Part shown: piece after piece, positions 34,447-43,852 of the stretch | How positions within the stretch are numbered: position 1 is the stretch's first letter | How the letters are laid out: the number at the start of each line of letters is the position of its first letter | Assembly (NCBI RefSeq): GCF_007830445.1 | Contig: NZ_VLKR01000010.1 | Span: 1 to 64,000 of the forward strand | Length of the DNA: 64,000 nt | Origin: Sphingobacterium siyangense | GTDB taxonomy: Bacteria; Bacteroidota; Bacteroidia; Sphingobacteriales; Sphingobacteriaceae | Reading direction: 5' to 3' | The notes under the pieces: model-generated | Databases searched by the model: none | Told to the model about the DNA's origin: nothing | What the model saw: only the letters and a program-made list of their open reading frames with translations | Position numbers and translations under genes: made by a program

Positions 34447-36672
34447 ATGTCAAACTTTCAAGTCGATCGGGAAAATACTGCATTTATGCAGGCTGTTGCT
34501 TTTGTTAACCAAACGAACCAAAACATATTTATAACAGGAAAGGCTGGTACAGGAAAAACGACGTTCTTGAAGTATATTCGTGAGCATAGCTACAAGAAGA
34601 TGGCTATTACGGCACCCACGGGCGTCGCAGCGATGAATGCGGGCGGAACCACTTTACATTCTTTATTTTGGCTTCCATTTGGAACCTTTATAGAAGATTA
34701 TGAATTACGTTGGGACGAGCAGGATAGTCATATTTACAATAAATCACGTTTATTCAGTACGATTAAATTGACCAAGCAGCGCAGGGCTATCTTGCAGGAA
34801 CTTGAGCTTTTGGTGATTGATGAGGTTTCAATGGTCCGGGCAGATACATTGGATGCGATTAATGTGATCCTGCAATCTGTTCGTCGCGATATGCGGCCTT
34901 TTGGTGGTTTACAAGTATTGTTTATCGGAGATTTGTATCAGTTGCCACCAGTAGTGAAAGACGCCGAATGGAATGTTTTACGGGATCATTATTCTTCTGT
35001 TTTCTTCTTTAACGCTAAAATTTTAAGGGATAATCCGTTGGTGATGTTAGAGCTTAATAAAATCTATCGTCAGCAAGATGAGGGTTTTATTTCCATATTA
35101 AATGCCATACGAAACAATCAATGTACCAGTGACATGCTCACGACCTTAAATGGTTACTATCAGCAGGACTTTGTTCCAAATGAAGAGGAGCAGTATATTA
35201 CATTGACCTCCCATAATCGAAATGCTGATGAAATAAACGGAGCCAAGTTGGCCTCATTATCAGGTAAAATGTTAAATCTTAAGGCTGTTGTCAAAGATGA
35301 TTTTGCGCAGGGGTCCTACCCTGCTGAAGAAACGTTGTCTTTAAAAATAGGGGCGCAGGTGATGTTTATTCGAAACGATTCGGGAGATGAACGTAAATAT
35401 TACAATGGAAAGATCGGTACGGTAAAGGACATCGATACGGTACAGGGCACAGTAACAGTTACATTTCCTGATGGGTCGGAATCTGTAACGGTAAAAAGAG
35501 AGACTTGGGAGAATATTCGGTATAATTACGACAAGGGGCAAGATCAGATTAAGGAGGAGATATTGGGTACATTTTCGCAATTTCCACTTCGACTGGCCTG
35601 GGCTATCACCATTCATAAAAGCCAGGGCTTAACTTTTCAAAAAGCAATCATCGACGCAGGGACCTCTTTTGCCGCGGGACAGGTGTACGTTGCATTGAGC
35701 CGTTTAACGAGTTTAGATGGGCTTGTATTAAAATCGATCATCCCTTCTTATGCTATCCGTACAGATTACCAAGTTGTCGAATTTGCGCAGCGTGCTCAGG
35801 GACAGGTTGATGTAAATGAGATTTTGGAGCAATGCCAGCGGAATTATCTTGGCCAGATTTTAATGCATGGTTTCCGTTGGGACGGTCTATTGGCCGAGAC
35901 TTCGGAGCTGCTGAAATCACTTGAAGAGCGTAATATTGATGGAAAGGAACAAGCAGTACTATTCTTTCAACAATTGGTCAAGCACCTTCAGACCCAGGAG
36001 AAAGTTGCACATAAGTTTATTGTTGTATTGTATGATTTGTTGCGGGATAAAAACGCGATCGACTATGATGTAATTTGTGAACGTTCTACTGCTGCGGTCA
36101 ATTGGTTTTTACCGAAAATGGATGTAGATCTGATTGAGGCCTTAACCAAACATATTGAAGAGTATCAGATACGAAAACGTACGAAGAAATATATTGATGA
36201 GTTAAAAGCACTATTGCTTGATTACAAGCGAAAACGCGAGCAGTTGCAGCATTGTCTGCTTATTGCTGAAACGCTTTCAAAACGGGAAGATTTTCAAACA
36301 GCGATGCTCGATGTTGCTGCCAGTGTGAAGACCAAAGAAAAAGACGAATTGGCTGCACAAAGTGCAGATGAAGAAGGACCTAAGAAGTTGGATACAAAGG
36401 AGATTTCCTTAGAAATGTTTAAGGATGGGATGAGTATTGCTGATATAGCTGTTAAGCGCGGGATGGTCGCTGGTACGATATATGGACATTTAATTAACTT
36501 TGTTGGTACGGAAGTGGAAGCAACAGAGTTGATCGAGCAGGATAAGTTGGATCGTATTCTTGGTGTTATTCGTGCAAATCCGGATAAGTCTTCTTCGGAA
36601 CTTAAAATGCTTTTGGGGGCAGATATTGATTATCCGGATATTAAAATTGGACAAAAAGTTTTGGGATTGTAG
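34447..36672 (+). CDS. Pif1/RecD-like helicase with C-terminal helix-turn-helix
   Basis: A 741-residue superfamily 1 DNA helicase. Walker A is GKAGTGKTTF (residues 31-40), Walker B is LLVIDEVSMVR, and later motifs include QVLFIGDLYQLPPV and the UvrD-C/RecD-like LAWAITIHKSQGLTFQKAIIDAG and YVALSRLTSLDGLVL. After residue 600 comes a charged segment and a helix-turn-helix-like end (EISLEMFKDGMSIADIAVKRGMVAGTIYGHLINFV), the HTH_40 type also found at the C-terminus of some RecQ helicases. It probably unwinds DNA at stalled forks or G-rich structures. It is transcribed alone. Confidence 0.87.
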   Translation: MSNFQVDRENTAFMQAVAFVNQTNQNIFITGKAGTGKTTFLKYIREHSYKKMAITAPTGVAAMNAGGTTLHSLFWLPFGTFIEDYELRWDEQDSHIYNKSRLFSTIKLTKQRRAILQELELLVIDEVSMVRADTLDAINVILQSVRRDMRPFGGLQVLFIGDLYQLPPVVKDAEWNVLRDHYSSVFFFNAKILRDNPLVMLELNKIYRQQDEGFISILNAIRNNQCTSDMLTTLNGYYQQDFVPNEEEQYITLTSHNRNADEINGAKLASLSGKMLNLKAVVKDDFAQGSYPAEETLSLKIGAQVMFIRNDSGDERKYYNGKIGTVKDIDTVQGTVTVTFPDGSESVTVKRETWENIRYNYDKGQDQIKEEILGTFSQFPLRLAWAITIHKSQGLTFQKAIIDAGTSFAAGQVYVALSRLTSLDGLVLKSIIPSYAIRTDYQVVEFAQRAQGQVDVNEILEQCQRNYLGQILMHGFRWDGLLAETSELLKSLEERNIDGKEQAVLFFQQLVKHLQTQEKVAHKFIVVLYDLLRDKNAIDYDVICERSTAAVNWFLPKMDVDLIEALTKHIEEYQIRKRTKKYIDELKALLLDYKRKREQLQHCLLIAETLSKREDFQTAMLDVAASVKTKEKDELAAQSADEEGPKKLDTKEISLEMFKDGMSIADIAVKRGMVAGTIYGHLINFVGTEVEATELIEQDKLDRILGVIRANPDKSSSELKMLLGADIDYPDIKIGQKVLGL

Positions 36673-36691
36673 GCAATAAAAATTTATAGCG

Positions 36692-36699
36692 TATATTTG
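36692..36699 (+). promoter_or_regulatory. -7 box TATATTTG of the ATP synthase operon
   Basis: Perfect TAnnTTTG match, with TTGT at 36667-36670 (21 bases) as a weak -33. It leaves a leader of about 50 bases before the ATG at 36756. Confidence 0.5.
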
Positions 36700-36755
36700 T
36701 AACAAATTGTGTGATATAGTTTGTTGAAAGCCCATTGATAACCTTAAGATTGCTT

Positions 36756-36971
36756 ATGGAAAACAAGAAAGATCCTAACAAGTGGCTTGTGCTGACGACT
36801 ATTTCAACCCAGATGGTTTTTACCATTTACGCATTTTATTTATTAGGGGATTGGCTGGACGGTAAGTTTCATGCTGAGAACCAACTATGGATGAAGATCT
36901 GTACTCTTGGAGGGATTGGAATTTCTCTATATCAAGTCATTAGACAAGTGAATCGATTAAACGATAGATGA
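36756..36971 (+). CDS. AtpZ/AtpI-type ATP synthase accessory membrane protein
   Basis: A 71-residue protein with two transmembrane helices (MVFTIYAFYLLGDWLDGK and KICTLGGIGISLYQVI). The motif GDWLDGKF is typical of the small AtpZ/'F0F1-ATPase subunit, putative' family found at the head of atp operons, where it is linked to Mg2+ handling or c-ring assembly. The frame opens at a TTG (36735), but the ATG at 36756 gives the normal family start. It overlaps the next gene by 4 bases. Confidence 0.82.
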   Translation: MENKKDPNKWLVLTTISTQMVFTIYAFYLLGDWLDGKFHAENQLWMKICTLGGIGISLYQVIRQVNRLNDR

Positions 36972-37354
36972 TAGTATATATAAAGCAGGCCCTTATTTTA
37001 TTTTTTGTTGCGGTATTAATTTTTGCCGTTCATTTCTTTTTGTTAAAGTCTTTTGATGGTATACATTCCCTGGAAGATCTACATTTTCCATTGTATGAAA
37101 TTTATATTTTTCAACTGATATTATCCGTGATCATCATGGTGGGGATAAGTTACTGTTCGCAGAAATTTCCGCAATATGTTGGTTTTGTTTTCTTGGGATT
37201 ATTGACTTTAAAGTTTGTCCTAAATTATGTTTATATCCATAATGGGTTGGCAAAACCGCAGGCTGATATTTTAAAATATAACTATTTGATCGTTGTCGTT
37301 TTATTCCTTTTTTACGATGTTATATTTGCTTACAAGGCTTTAAACAAATCCTAA
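36968..37354 (+). CDS. Small four-helix membrane protein of the atp operon
   Basis: A 128-residue protein with four predicted membrane helices (ALILFFVAVLIFAVHFF, YIFQLILSVIIMVGISY, YVGFVFLGLLTLKFVLNYV, YLIVVVLFLFYDVIFA). Its size and position before atpB match the place held by AtpI in other bacteria, but I see no sequence signature. The ATG overlaps the stop of the atpZ-like gene, which suggests translational coupling. An assembly role is inference from position. Confidence 0.65.
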   Translation: MIVYIKQALILFFVAVLIFAVHFFLLKSFDGIHSLEDLHFPLYEIYIFQLILSVIIMVGISYCSQKFPQYVGFVFLGLLTLKFVLNYVYIHNGLAKPQADILKYNYLIVVVLFLFYDVIFAYKALNKS

Positions 37355-37459
37355 GGGAGAAAACGATAGTTTTTTCAAAAAAATGTAATATTAAAGTAGC
37401 TTTTGTGCTTTATATATAGTATTTTCGCAAAAAATTTTAAATAACATAATAGTAGTATC

Positions 37460-38656
37460 GTGAGTCTTAAAAGAACACTTCAATTTTTAGCAGTTATTCT
37501 GTTTGCAGTTGCGCCATTTTTAACAAAGGCGAATGAGGATGCACACGGAGAAAAATCGCAGGCTGAGGAAATCAATAGCCATATTGAGCATCACTTACAA
37601 GATGATTATTATTTTAGCTTCTTTTCGGATGAAGAGACAGGTAAACATTATGGTTTTTCATTGCCGGTAATTTTGATCGATAATGGCTTGAAAGTTTTTA
37701 TGGCTTCGGCATTCAATCACGGTAATAAAGTTGCTGAGGTTGGCGGTCAATATTATGCATTGTATCACGGGAAAATTTATAAGACTGATGCTACTGGTAA
37801 TTTGACTGGTCATGAGTATCGTAAAAATGCTGATGGTAGCTATGTTATGACTATAAATGAAGATGGAAAAGAAGAGAAAAAGGAATTTGAAACTTCCTAT
37901 GTGATTGGTTCTCATGAAATTCATGATGCTGTCGATTTTCATCCATCTGTAGCGATGCCTTTAGATTTTTCGATCACTAAAAGTGTTGTTGGTTTGTTTT
38001 TGGCTGCATTTTTAATGTTTTGGGCATTTATTAGTTTGGCTAAAACATATAAAAAAGGTGCTAACAATTTACCTAAAGGTGTTGGACGTGTATTGGAGCC
38101 TTTGGTTATCTATGTACGTGATGAGATGGCTATTCCAAACATTGGTCATCGTTACAAGGAATTCATGCCTTATTTATTGTCTGTATTCTTTTTGATCTGG
38201 ATTTTAAACTTGGTTGGTTTGACACCACTAGGGTTTAACGTTACAGGAAACATTACAGTAACTTTATGTTTGGCTCTTTTTACATTCTTAATTGTGAATA
38301 TCAAAGCAAACGCAAACTACTGGAAGCATATTTTTTGGATGCCAGGAGTTCCGGTTCCATTTAAATTTGTTTTAGCGCCAATTGAGGTATTGGGATTGTT
38401 TACAAAACCATTCTCTTTGATGGTACGTTTGTTTGCAAATATTACAGCTGGTCACACGGTCGTAATGGGACTGATTGCAATTGTTTATTTATTGCAACAC
38501 CAATTGACAGTAGTGGGTAGTATCGGTGTTTCCATGTTCTTGACAATCTTCTTGATGGTTATCGAATTATTGGTAGCATTCTTACAAGCATTTATTTTTA
38601 CGATGTTGTCATCCTTATTTATCGGTATGGCTGTTGAAGAACATCACGATCATTAA
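37460..38656 (+). CDS. atpB: F0F1 ATP synthase subunit a
   Basis: A 398-residue membrane subunit forming the proton half-channels. The conserved C-terminal part has the essential Arg in PFSLMVRLFANITAGHTVV and the last helix with LLVAFLQAFIFTMLSSLFIGMAVEEHH. The first 170 residues are an extension relative to E. coli subunit a (271 residues). It starts with a signal-peptide-like segment (LQFLAVILFAVAPFLTKA) and continues as a His- and charge-rich soluble part that should lie in the periplasm. The start is GTG at 37460; no ATG is available nearby. Confidence 0.93.
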   Translation: MSLKRTLQFLAVILFAVAPFLTKANEDAHGEKSQAEEINSHIEHHLQDDYYFSFFSDEETGKHYGFSLPVILIDNGLKVFMASAFNHGNKVAEVGGQYYALYHGKIYKTDATGNLTGHEYRKNADGSYVMTINEDGKEEKKEFETSYVIGSHEIHDAVDFHPSVAMPLDFSITKSVVGLFLAAFLMFWAFISLAKTYKKGANNLPKGVGRVLEPLVIYVRDEMAIPNIGHRYKEFMPYLLSVFFLIWILNLVGLTPLGFNVTGNITVTLCLALFTFLIVNIKANANYWKHIFWMPGVPVPFKFVLAPIEVLGLFTKPFSLMVRLFANITAGHTVVMGLIAIVYLLQHQLTVVGSIGVSMFLTIFLMVIELLVAFLQAFIFTMLSSLFIGMAVEEHHDH

Positions 38657-38672
38657 TTAGTAAATTTTTTAA

Positions 38673-38879
<207 letters not shown>

Positions 38880-38896
38880 TCACAACGGTTTTATGG

Positions 38897-38927
38897 TATA
38901 ACCTGCAACGGTTGGTTGCAGGTTATA
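38897..38927 (+). promoter_or_regulatory. Stem-loop between atpE and atpF
   Basis: Perfect 13-bp inverted repeat with a 5-base loop in the 96-base atpE-atpF gap, which is the largest gap downstream of atpB in the operon. No T tract follows, so it is more likely an mRNA-stability or processing structure than a full terminator. Confidence 0.6.
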
Positions 38928-38975
38928 TTATTCCTGAATCTTAAAAAATAAGAATTATCATTATATAGTATAACA

Positions 38976-39476
38976 ATGGATAAATTAATACATTCGTTTT
39001 CGTACGGTTTGTTTTTTTGGATGGTCATCGTCCTTGTGGTTATTATCTTTTTATTAGGTAAATTCGCATGGAAACCAATTGTTGATGCCCTAGACGAACG
39101 TGAAAAAGGTATTGCAAGTGCTTTGGAGGCTGCTGAAAAAGCTAAATTAGAAATGGCTCGTTTAACAAATGAGAACGAACAATTACTAAAAGAAGCTCGC
39201 GCAGAACGCGATGTTATCCTTAAGGAAGCAAAAGAACTTAAAGATAAGATTGTAGCCGAGGCAAAAACTCAGGCACAGGCTGAAGGTGCAAAATTGATTG
39301 CACAAGCAAAAATCGAGATCAACGAACAAAAGAACAAAGCTTTGGCAGAGGTTAAGTCTCAGGTTTCTTCTTTGTCTTTGGATATTGCTCGTAAAGTGTT
39401 AAACAAAGAATTTGAGGACCAAGGAAAGCAAGAAGCTTTAGTAGCAGATTTGCTTAATGACGTTAAATTGAACTAA
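38976..39476 (+). CDS. atpF: F0F1 ATP synthase subunit b
   Basis: A 166-residue peripheral-stalk subunit. One N-terminal membrane helix (SYGLFFWMVIVLVVIIFLLGKFAW) precedes a long charged helix (residues 30-160) rich in Glu, Lys and Ala that forms the b2 coiled coil reaching to subunit delta. It ends 29 bases before atpH. Confidence 0.94.
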   Translation: MDKLIHSFSYGLFFWMVIVLVVIIFLLGKFAWKPIVDALDEREKGIASALEAAEKAKLEMARLTNENEQLLKEARAERDVILKEAKELKDKIVAEAKTQAQAEGAKLIAQAKIEINEQKNKALAEVKSQVSSLSLDIARKVLNKEFEDQGKQEALVADLLNDVKLN

Positions 39477-39505
39477 TCCGGTCACTCAAATTACGAAATA
39501 GAATT

Positions 39506-40048
39506 ATGTCAGTATTTAAAGTAGCATCAAGATACGCTAAGTCATTAATCGACTTGGCTAGCGAGCAAGGCTCACTGGAAACAATCAAGGCGGATATGGA
39601 TTCATTCATTGCTGTTTTAAAATCCAGTACAGAATTGCAAGCTGTTTTTGCCAATCCTATTGTTCCTTTGGACAAGAAGAAAAACATATTGGATGCGCTA
39701 TTTAAAGATAAGATCAATCCAAATATCTTGGCATTCTTTAAGATCATGATCAATAAAGGTCGTGGCGAGATTGTTTATGCCACTGCTCAAGAATTTATTC
39801 GTGAGTACAACGAGGTAAAAGGAATTGTGAAAGCTACAGTTACATCTGCAGCGCCGCTTTCTGAAGCTAATTTGGCAGCGATGAAAGATGTACTTGCGAA
39901 AGAAACCAACGCTCAAGTGATATTGATCAATAAAGTTGATCATAGTTTGATCGGTGGATTTGTAGTCAATATCGGCGATCGCCAAATTGATGCAAGTATT
40001 GCTGGTAAGTTGAATAAATTGGAAAGATATTTGAATCAGAATAATTAA
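39506..40048 (+). CDS. atpH: F0F1 ATP synthase subunit delta
   Basis: A 180-residue subunit (OSCP-like). The N-terminal helical bundle begins VASRYAKSLIDLASEQG, and the C-terminal domain carries DHSLIGGFVVNIGDRQIDASIAGKL, the family signature. It joins the b stalk to the top of the alpha/beta hexamer. Confidence 0.94.
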   Translation: MSVFKVASRYAKSLIDLASEQGSLETIKADMDSFIAVLKSSTELQAVFANPIVPLDKKKNILDALFKDKINPNILAFFKIMINKGRGEIVYATAQEFIREYNEVKGIVKATVTSAAPLSEANLAAMKDVLAKETNAQVILINKVDHSLIGGFVVNIGDRQIDASIAGKLNKLERYLNQNN

Positions 40049-40102
40049 TTTGTTCTGATACTTGAAGTAAAATAAATCAAAAAACCCCTTATAATAATTA
40101 AA

Positions 40103-41677
40103 ATGATAGAGGTAAGACCAGATGAAGTTTCGGCAATTCTAAGAGAGCAATTGTCGGGCTTTAAATCAGAAGCCGAACTAGAGGAAGTGGGTACCGTACT
40201 TGCTGTGGGTGACGGTATTGCTCGTATTTACGGCTTAACTAAAGTTCAGTCCGGTGAGTTGGTTGAATTTGATAACGGATTACAAGGTATTGTATTAAAC
40301 TTAGAAGAAGACAACGTTGGTGTTGTACTTTTAGGTCCTTCTGATGAGATCAAAGAAGGAGATACTATTAAACGTACCAACCGTATTGCATCCATCAAAG
40401 TTGGTGAAGGCTTGTTGGGACGTGTTGTAAATACTTTAGGTCAACCAATCGATGGTAAAGGACCTATTCAAGGTGATTTGTATGAAATGCCTATCGAGCG
40501 TAAAGCTCCAGGTGTTATCTACCGTCAACCGGTAACTGAGCCATTACAAACAGGTATCAAAGCGATCGATGCGATGATTCCAGTTGGTCGTGGTCAACGT
40601 GAGTTGGTTATTGGTGACCGTCAAACAGGTAAAACAGCTGTTTGTATCGATACAATCTTGAACCAAAAAGAATTCTATGATGCAGGAGAACCTGTATTTT
40701 GTATCTACGTTGCCGTAGGTCAAAAAAATTCTACAGTTGCGAATATCGTGCGTACATTGGAGGAAAGAGGTGCTATGGCTTATACAGTAGTTGTTGCTGC
40801 ATCTGCTGCTGATCCTGCTCCACTTCAGTTCTATGCGCCAATGGCAGGTGCTGCTATCGGAGAGTTTTTCCGTGATACAGGCCGTCCAGCATTGATCGTT
40901 TATGATGATTTGTCTAAACAAGCGGTAGCTTACCGTGAGGTTTCGTTATTGTTACGTCGTCCACCGGGCCGCGAAGCATACCCAGGTGACGTATTTTATC
41001 TACACAGCCGTTTGTTGGAGCGTGCAGCGAAAATCAACTCTTCAGATGATATCGCACGCAATATGAATGATCTACCTGAATCGATCAAACACTTGGTGAA
41101 AGGTGGTGGTTCATTAACTGCGCTTCCGATCATTGAAACCCAAGCTGGTGACGTTTCAGCGTATATCCCAACCAACGTAATTTCAATTACAGATGGTCAG
41201 ATCTTCTTGGAGTCTAACTTGTTTAACGCAGGTATCCGTCCAGCGATCAACGTAGGTATCTCTGTATCTCGTGTAGGTGGTAATGCGCAGATCAAACCGA
41301 TGAAAAAGGTATCCGGTACATTAAAGTTGGATCAAGCTCAGTACCGTGAATTGGAAGCTTTTGCGAAATTCGGTTCTGATCTAGATGCTGCTACTAAATC
41401 TGTCTTGGATAAAGGTGTTCGTAACGTTGAGATCTTGAAACAAGGTCAATACTCTCCGGTTTCTGTTGAGAAGCAAGTGGCGATCATTTATATCGGAACT
41501 AAAGGTTTATTGCGTAATGTTCCTGTAAATAAAGTGAGAGAATTTGAAGAAGAATTCTTGACTCAATTGGAACAACGTCATCCAGAAGTATTGTCAGCTT
41601 TTAAAGCGAATAAGTTCTCCGATGAATTAACTGCAGTATTAGAAACAGTAGCTAAGGATTTAGCATCAAAATATTAA
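40103..41677 (+). CDS. atpA: F0F1 ATP synthase subunit alpha
   Basis: A 524-residue non-catalytic nucleotide-binding subunit of F1. The P-loop is GDRQTGKTA (about residue 172), followed by the signature region [34 protein letters not shown] and the C-terminal helical domain. Codon use appears strongly biased, as expected for a highly expressed gene. The beta subunit gene does not follow; atpG is next after a 77-base gap with a palindrome. Confidence 0.97.
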   Translation: MIEVRPDEVSAILREQLSGFKSEAELEEVGTVLAVGDGIARIYGLTKVQSGELVEFDNGLQGIVLNLEEDNVGVVLLGPSDEIKEGDTIKRTNRIASIKVGEGLLGRVVNTLGQPIDGKGPIQGDLYEMPIERKAPGVIYRQPVTEPLQTGIKAIDAMIPVGRGQRELVIGDRQTGKTAVCIDTILNQKEFYDAGEPVFCIYVAVGQKNSTVANIVRTLEERGAMAYTVVVAASAADPAPLQFYAPMAGAAIGEFFRDTGRPALIVYDDLSKQAVAYREVSLLLRRPPGREAYPGDVFYLHSRLLERAAKINSSDDIARNMNDLPESIKHLVKGGGSLTALPIIETQAGDVSAYIPTNVISITDGQIFLESNLFNAGIRPAINVGISVSRVGGNAQIKPMKKVSGTLKLDQAQYRELEAFAKFGSDLDAATKSVLDKGVRNVEILKQGQYSPVSVEKQVAIIYIGTKGLLRNVPVNKVREFEEEFLTQLEQRHPEVLSAFKANKFSDELTAVLETVAKDLASKY

Positions 41678-41685
41678 TAGTAATG

Positions 41686-41737
41686 AGTATTTGGTATTGA
41701 GTCTATCGACAAGGCTCGATACTCAATACTAGGTACT
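41686..41737. repeat. Imperfect palindrome between atpA and atpG
   Basis: Two 17-base arms (AGTATTTGGTATTGAGT and ACTCAATACTAGGTACT) match in inverted orientation at about 14 of 17 positions, with an 18-base loop. The inner 9 bp are perfect. It fills most of the 77-base atpA-atpG gap. It resembles a dispersed intergenic palindrome, but a second copy was not found in this window. Confidence 0.6.
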
Positions 41738-41754
41738 TAATACTTAAAACAAAT

Positions 41755-42654
41755 ATGGCAAATTTAAAAGAAGTAAGAAACCGGATTACCTCGGTATCAT
41801 CAACACAGCAGATCACGAAAGCTATGAAAATGGTTTCGGCTGCTAAATTGAAGCGCGCTACTAACGCTATCTTACAATTGCGCCCATATGCGAATAAACT
41901 AAGAGATATTTTGGCGGATGTTTCTGCGAGTGTTGAGGGAAGTAACTCTCCTTTTACAGTAGACCGCGAGCCAAATAAGGTGTTGATCGTTGTTGTTTCT
42001 TCTAATAGAGGTTTGGCTGGAGCATTCAACGCAAATGTTATCAAAGCGACTAATAACTTGATCTTTAACAAATATGCCGAGCAACATGCAAAGGGTAATT
42101 TGAGTATCATTGGTATTGGTAAAAAGGGTTATGACTTCTACTCGAAACGTAACTTCAATATGGTAGCTAATCACTCTGATTTGTTTTCTGATTTAAATTT
42201 TGGTTCTGTATCTGTGGTGACTGAATTTATCATGGAACAATTCAAAGAAGGTAATTTTGATCGTGTTGAAGTGGTCTATAATCAGTTCAAAAATGCAGCA
42301 GTTCAAGAGTTGACTGCAGAGCAGATTTTACCATTATTACCTGCGGAGGAAAACAAGCAACATACGCATAAAGCAAAAATAGAAGCTGAGGTGGATTATA
42401 TCATCGAGCCTTCCAAAGAGAAGATTATCGAGGAGTTGATTCCTAAAGCAATCAAGATTCAATTATACAAAGCTGTTTTAGATTCGAATGCCTCTGAACA
42501 TGGAGCACGTATGACGGCAATGGATAAAGCTACAGAGAATGCTGGTGACTTAATCAAATCACTTAAGCTATCTTACAACCAGGCACGTCAAGCTGCAATT
42601 ACAACAGAATTGACGGAGATCGTATCTGGTGCAGCAGCATTATCAAACGGATAA
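41755..42654 (+). CDS. atpG: F0F1 ATP synthase subunit gamma
   Basis: A 299-residue central rotor shaft. The N-terminal helix MANLKEVRNRITSVSSTQQITKAMKMVSAAKL and the C-terminal ASEHGARMTAMDKATENAGDLI helix are diagnostic and would form the antiparallel coiled coil inside the F1 hexamer. It is the last gene of this operon: the terminator 42671-42718 follows directly, and atpD/atpC must lie elsewhere. Confidence 0.96.
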   Translation: MANLKEVRNRITSVSSTQQITKAMKMVSAAKLKRATNAILQLRPYANKLRDILADVSASVEGSNSPFTVDREPNKVLIVVVSSNRGLAGAFNANVIKATNNLIFNKYAEQHAKGNLSIIGIGKKGYDFYSKRNFNMVANHSDLFSDLNFGSVSVVTEFIMEQFKEGNFDRVEVVYNQFKNAAVQELTAEQILPLLPAEENKQHTHKAKIEAEVDYIIEPSKEKIIEELIPKAIKIQLYKAVLDSNASEHGARMTAMDKATENAGDLIKSLKLSYNQARQAAITTELTEIVSGAAALSNG

Positions 42655-42670
42655 TTTTTTTATTCCGAAA

Positions 42671-42718
42671 TATATAGAAAAAGGGCTAATCACACATGAT
42701 CAGCCCTTTTTCTATATA
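42671..42718. terminator. Bidirectional terminator after the atp operon
   Basis: Perfect 17-bp inverted repeat with a 14-base loop that contains a further short ATCA/TGAT pairing, between the convergent atpG and fabH-type genes. Confidence 0.78.
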
Positions 42719-42727
42719 CGCTATTAT

Positions 42728-43774
42728 CTACCATCGAATTAAGGCTGAACCCCAGGTAAATCCTGCTCCAAAAGCTGCCAAACATACGAGATCACCGTCT
42801 TTAATCTTTCCTTCTTCCCAAGCCTCGCATAGTGCTATCGGTACAGAAGCCGCAGTGGTATTCCCATATTTCTGAATATTGTTGAATACCTGATCTTCCC
42901 TTAATCCAAGAGTTTTCTGTACAAATTGCGAAATGCGAAGATTGGCCTGGTGTGGAATCAATAAATCGATATCACTGGTTTTTAAATTATTTTTTGCCAG
43001 CGCTTCATGAATGACCTCAGGAAATTTGACAACAGCTTTTTTGAAGACGGCCTGGCCATCCATATTTGGAAACGCAGTTCCATCTTCGAGCATCTCTTTG
43101 GTCATTAATAATCCGCCCAATTCCTGATCCGGCCAATTGGGCATTTTATCTAACCAAATTCCACTGGAAGCTCCGGGGTAATACATCGCTAGCTTTTCGG
43201 CTTCGGCTCCATCTGAATGTAAGTGCGTGCTCAGGATTCCTTTGCCATTTTCGGTTGTAGGCTGCACAACTACTGCTCCGGCACCATCTCCGAAAATCAC
43301 GGAAACGGCTCGTCCTCTCGTAGAAAAGTCAAGCGCAAAAGAGTGTTTCTCCGAACCAACCACTAGCACATTTTTGTACATCCCTGTTTTGACAAATTGA
43401 TCGGCAATAGAAAGCGCATATATAAAACCAGAACATTGGTTTCTAATATCCAGTGCCCCGATCTCCTTCATCTTCATTTCCCGTTGCAGTAGAACGGCGC
43501 AGCCCGGGAAATAATAATCTGGCGATAAGGTGGCAAAGATGATGAAGTCGACATCTTCAGGTGTAATATGGGCTCGTTCGATGGCAATTTTAGCTGCTTC
43601 GACCCTCATAGTGGTGGTGGTTTCGCCTATTCGGTCTGCATATCTACGTTCTTTAATGCCAGTTCGTTCTTGAATCCATTCGTCACTGGTATCCATAAAG
43701 CGTGTTAGGTCATTATTGGTATATACGTTTTTTGGGACGTAATAGCCAATTCCTGCAATTTTTGACTGTAACAT
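42728..43774 (-). CDS. fabH: 3-oxoacyl-ACP synthase III (KASIII)
   Basis: A 348-residue thiolase-fold enzyme. The catalytic triad is intact: Cys114 in RNQCSGFIYAL, His275 in IPHQANLRI and Asn305 in KYGNTTAASVP. In the family it condenses acetyl-CoA (or a branched starter) with malonyl-ACP to begin fatty acid synthesis. Bacteroidota often carry more than one KASIII-like gene, so this copy may instead serve another ketosynthase role. It is monocistronic and divergent from clpS. Confidence 0.88.
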   Translation of the reverse strand: MLQSKIAGIGYYVPKNVYTNNDLTRFMDTSDEWIQERTGIKERRYADRIGETTTTMRVEAAKIAIERAHITPEDVDFIIFATLSPDYYFPGCAVLLQREMKMKEIGALDIRNQCSGFIYALSIADQFVKTGMYKNVLVVGSEKHSFALDFSTRGRAVSVIFGDGAGAVVVQPTTENGKGILSTHLHSDGAEAEKLAMYYPGASSGIWLDKMPNWPDQELGGLLMTKEMLEDGTAFPNMDGQAVFKKAVVKFPEVIHEALAKNNLKTSDIDLLIPHQANLRISQFVQKTLGLREDQVFNNIQKYGNTTAASVPIALCEAWEEGKIKDGDLVCLAAFGAGFTWGSALIRW

Positions 43775-43840
43775 AATAAATTCCTCTAATTGATTGTATT
43801 CTTCCCTTTTATATTATCGTTAATTTAGAAAAAAATATTC

Positions 43841-43848
43841 TATTTTTG
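43841..43848 (+). promoter_or_regulatory. -7 box TATTTTTG for clpS
   Basis: Perfect TAnnTTTG match. Only 4 bases lie between it and the clpS ATG, so the transcript should start at or next to the start codon. Confidence 0.5.
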
Positions 43849-43852
43849 CAGC

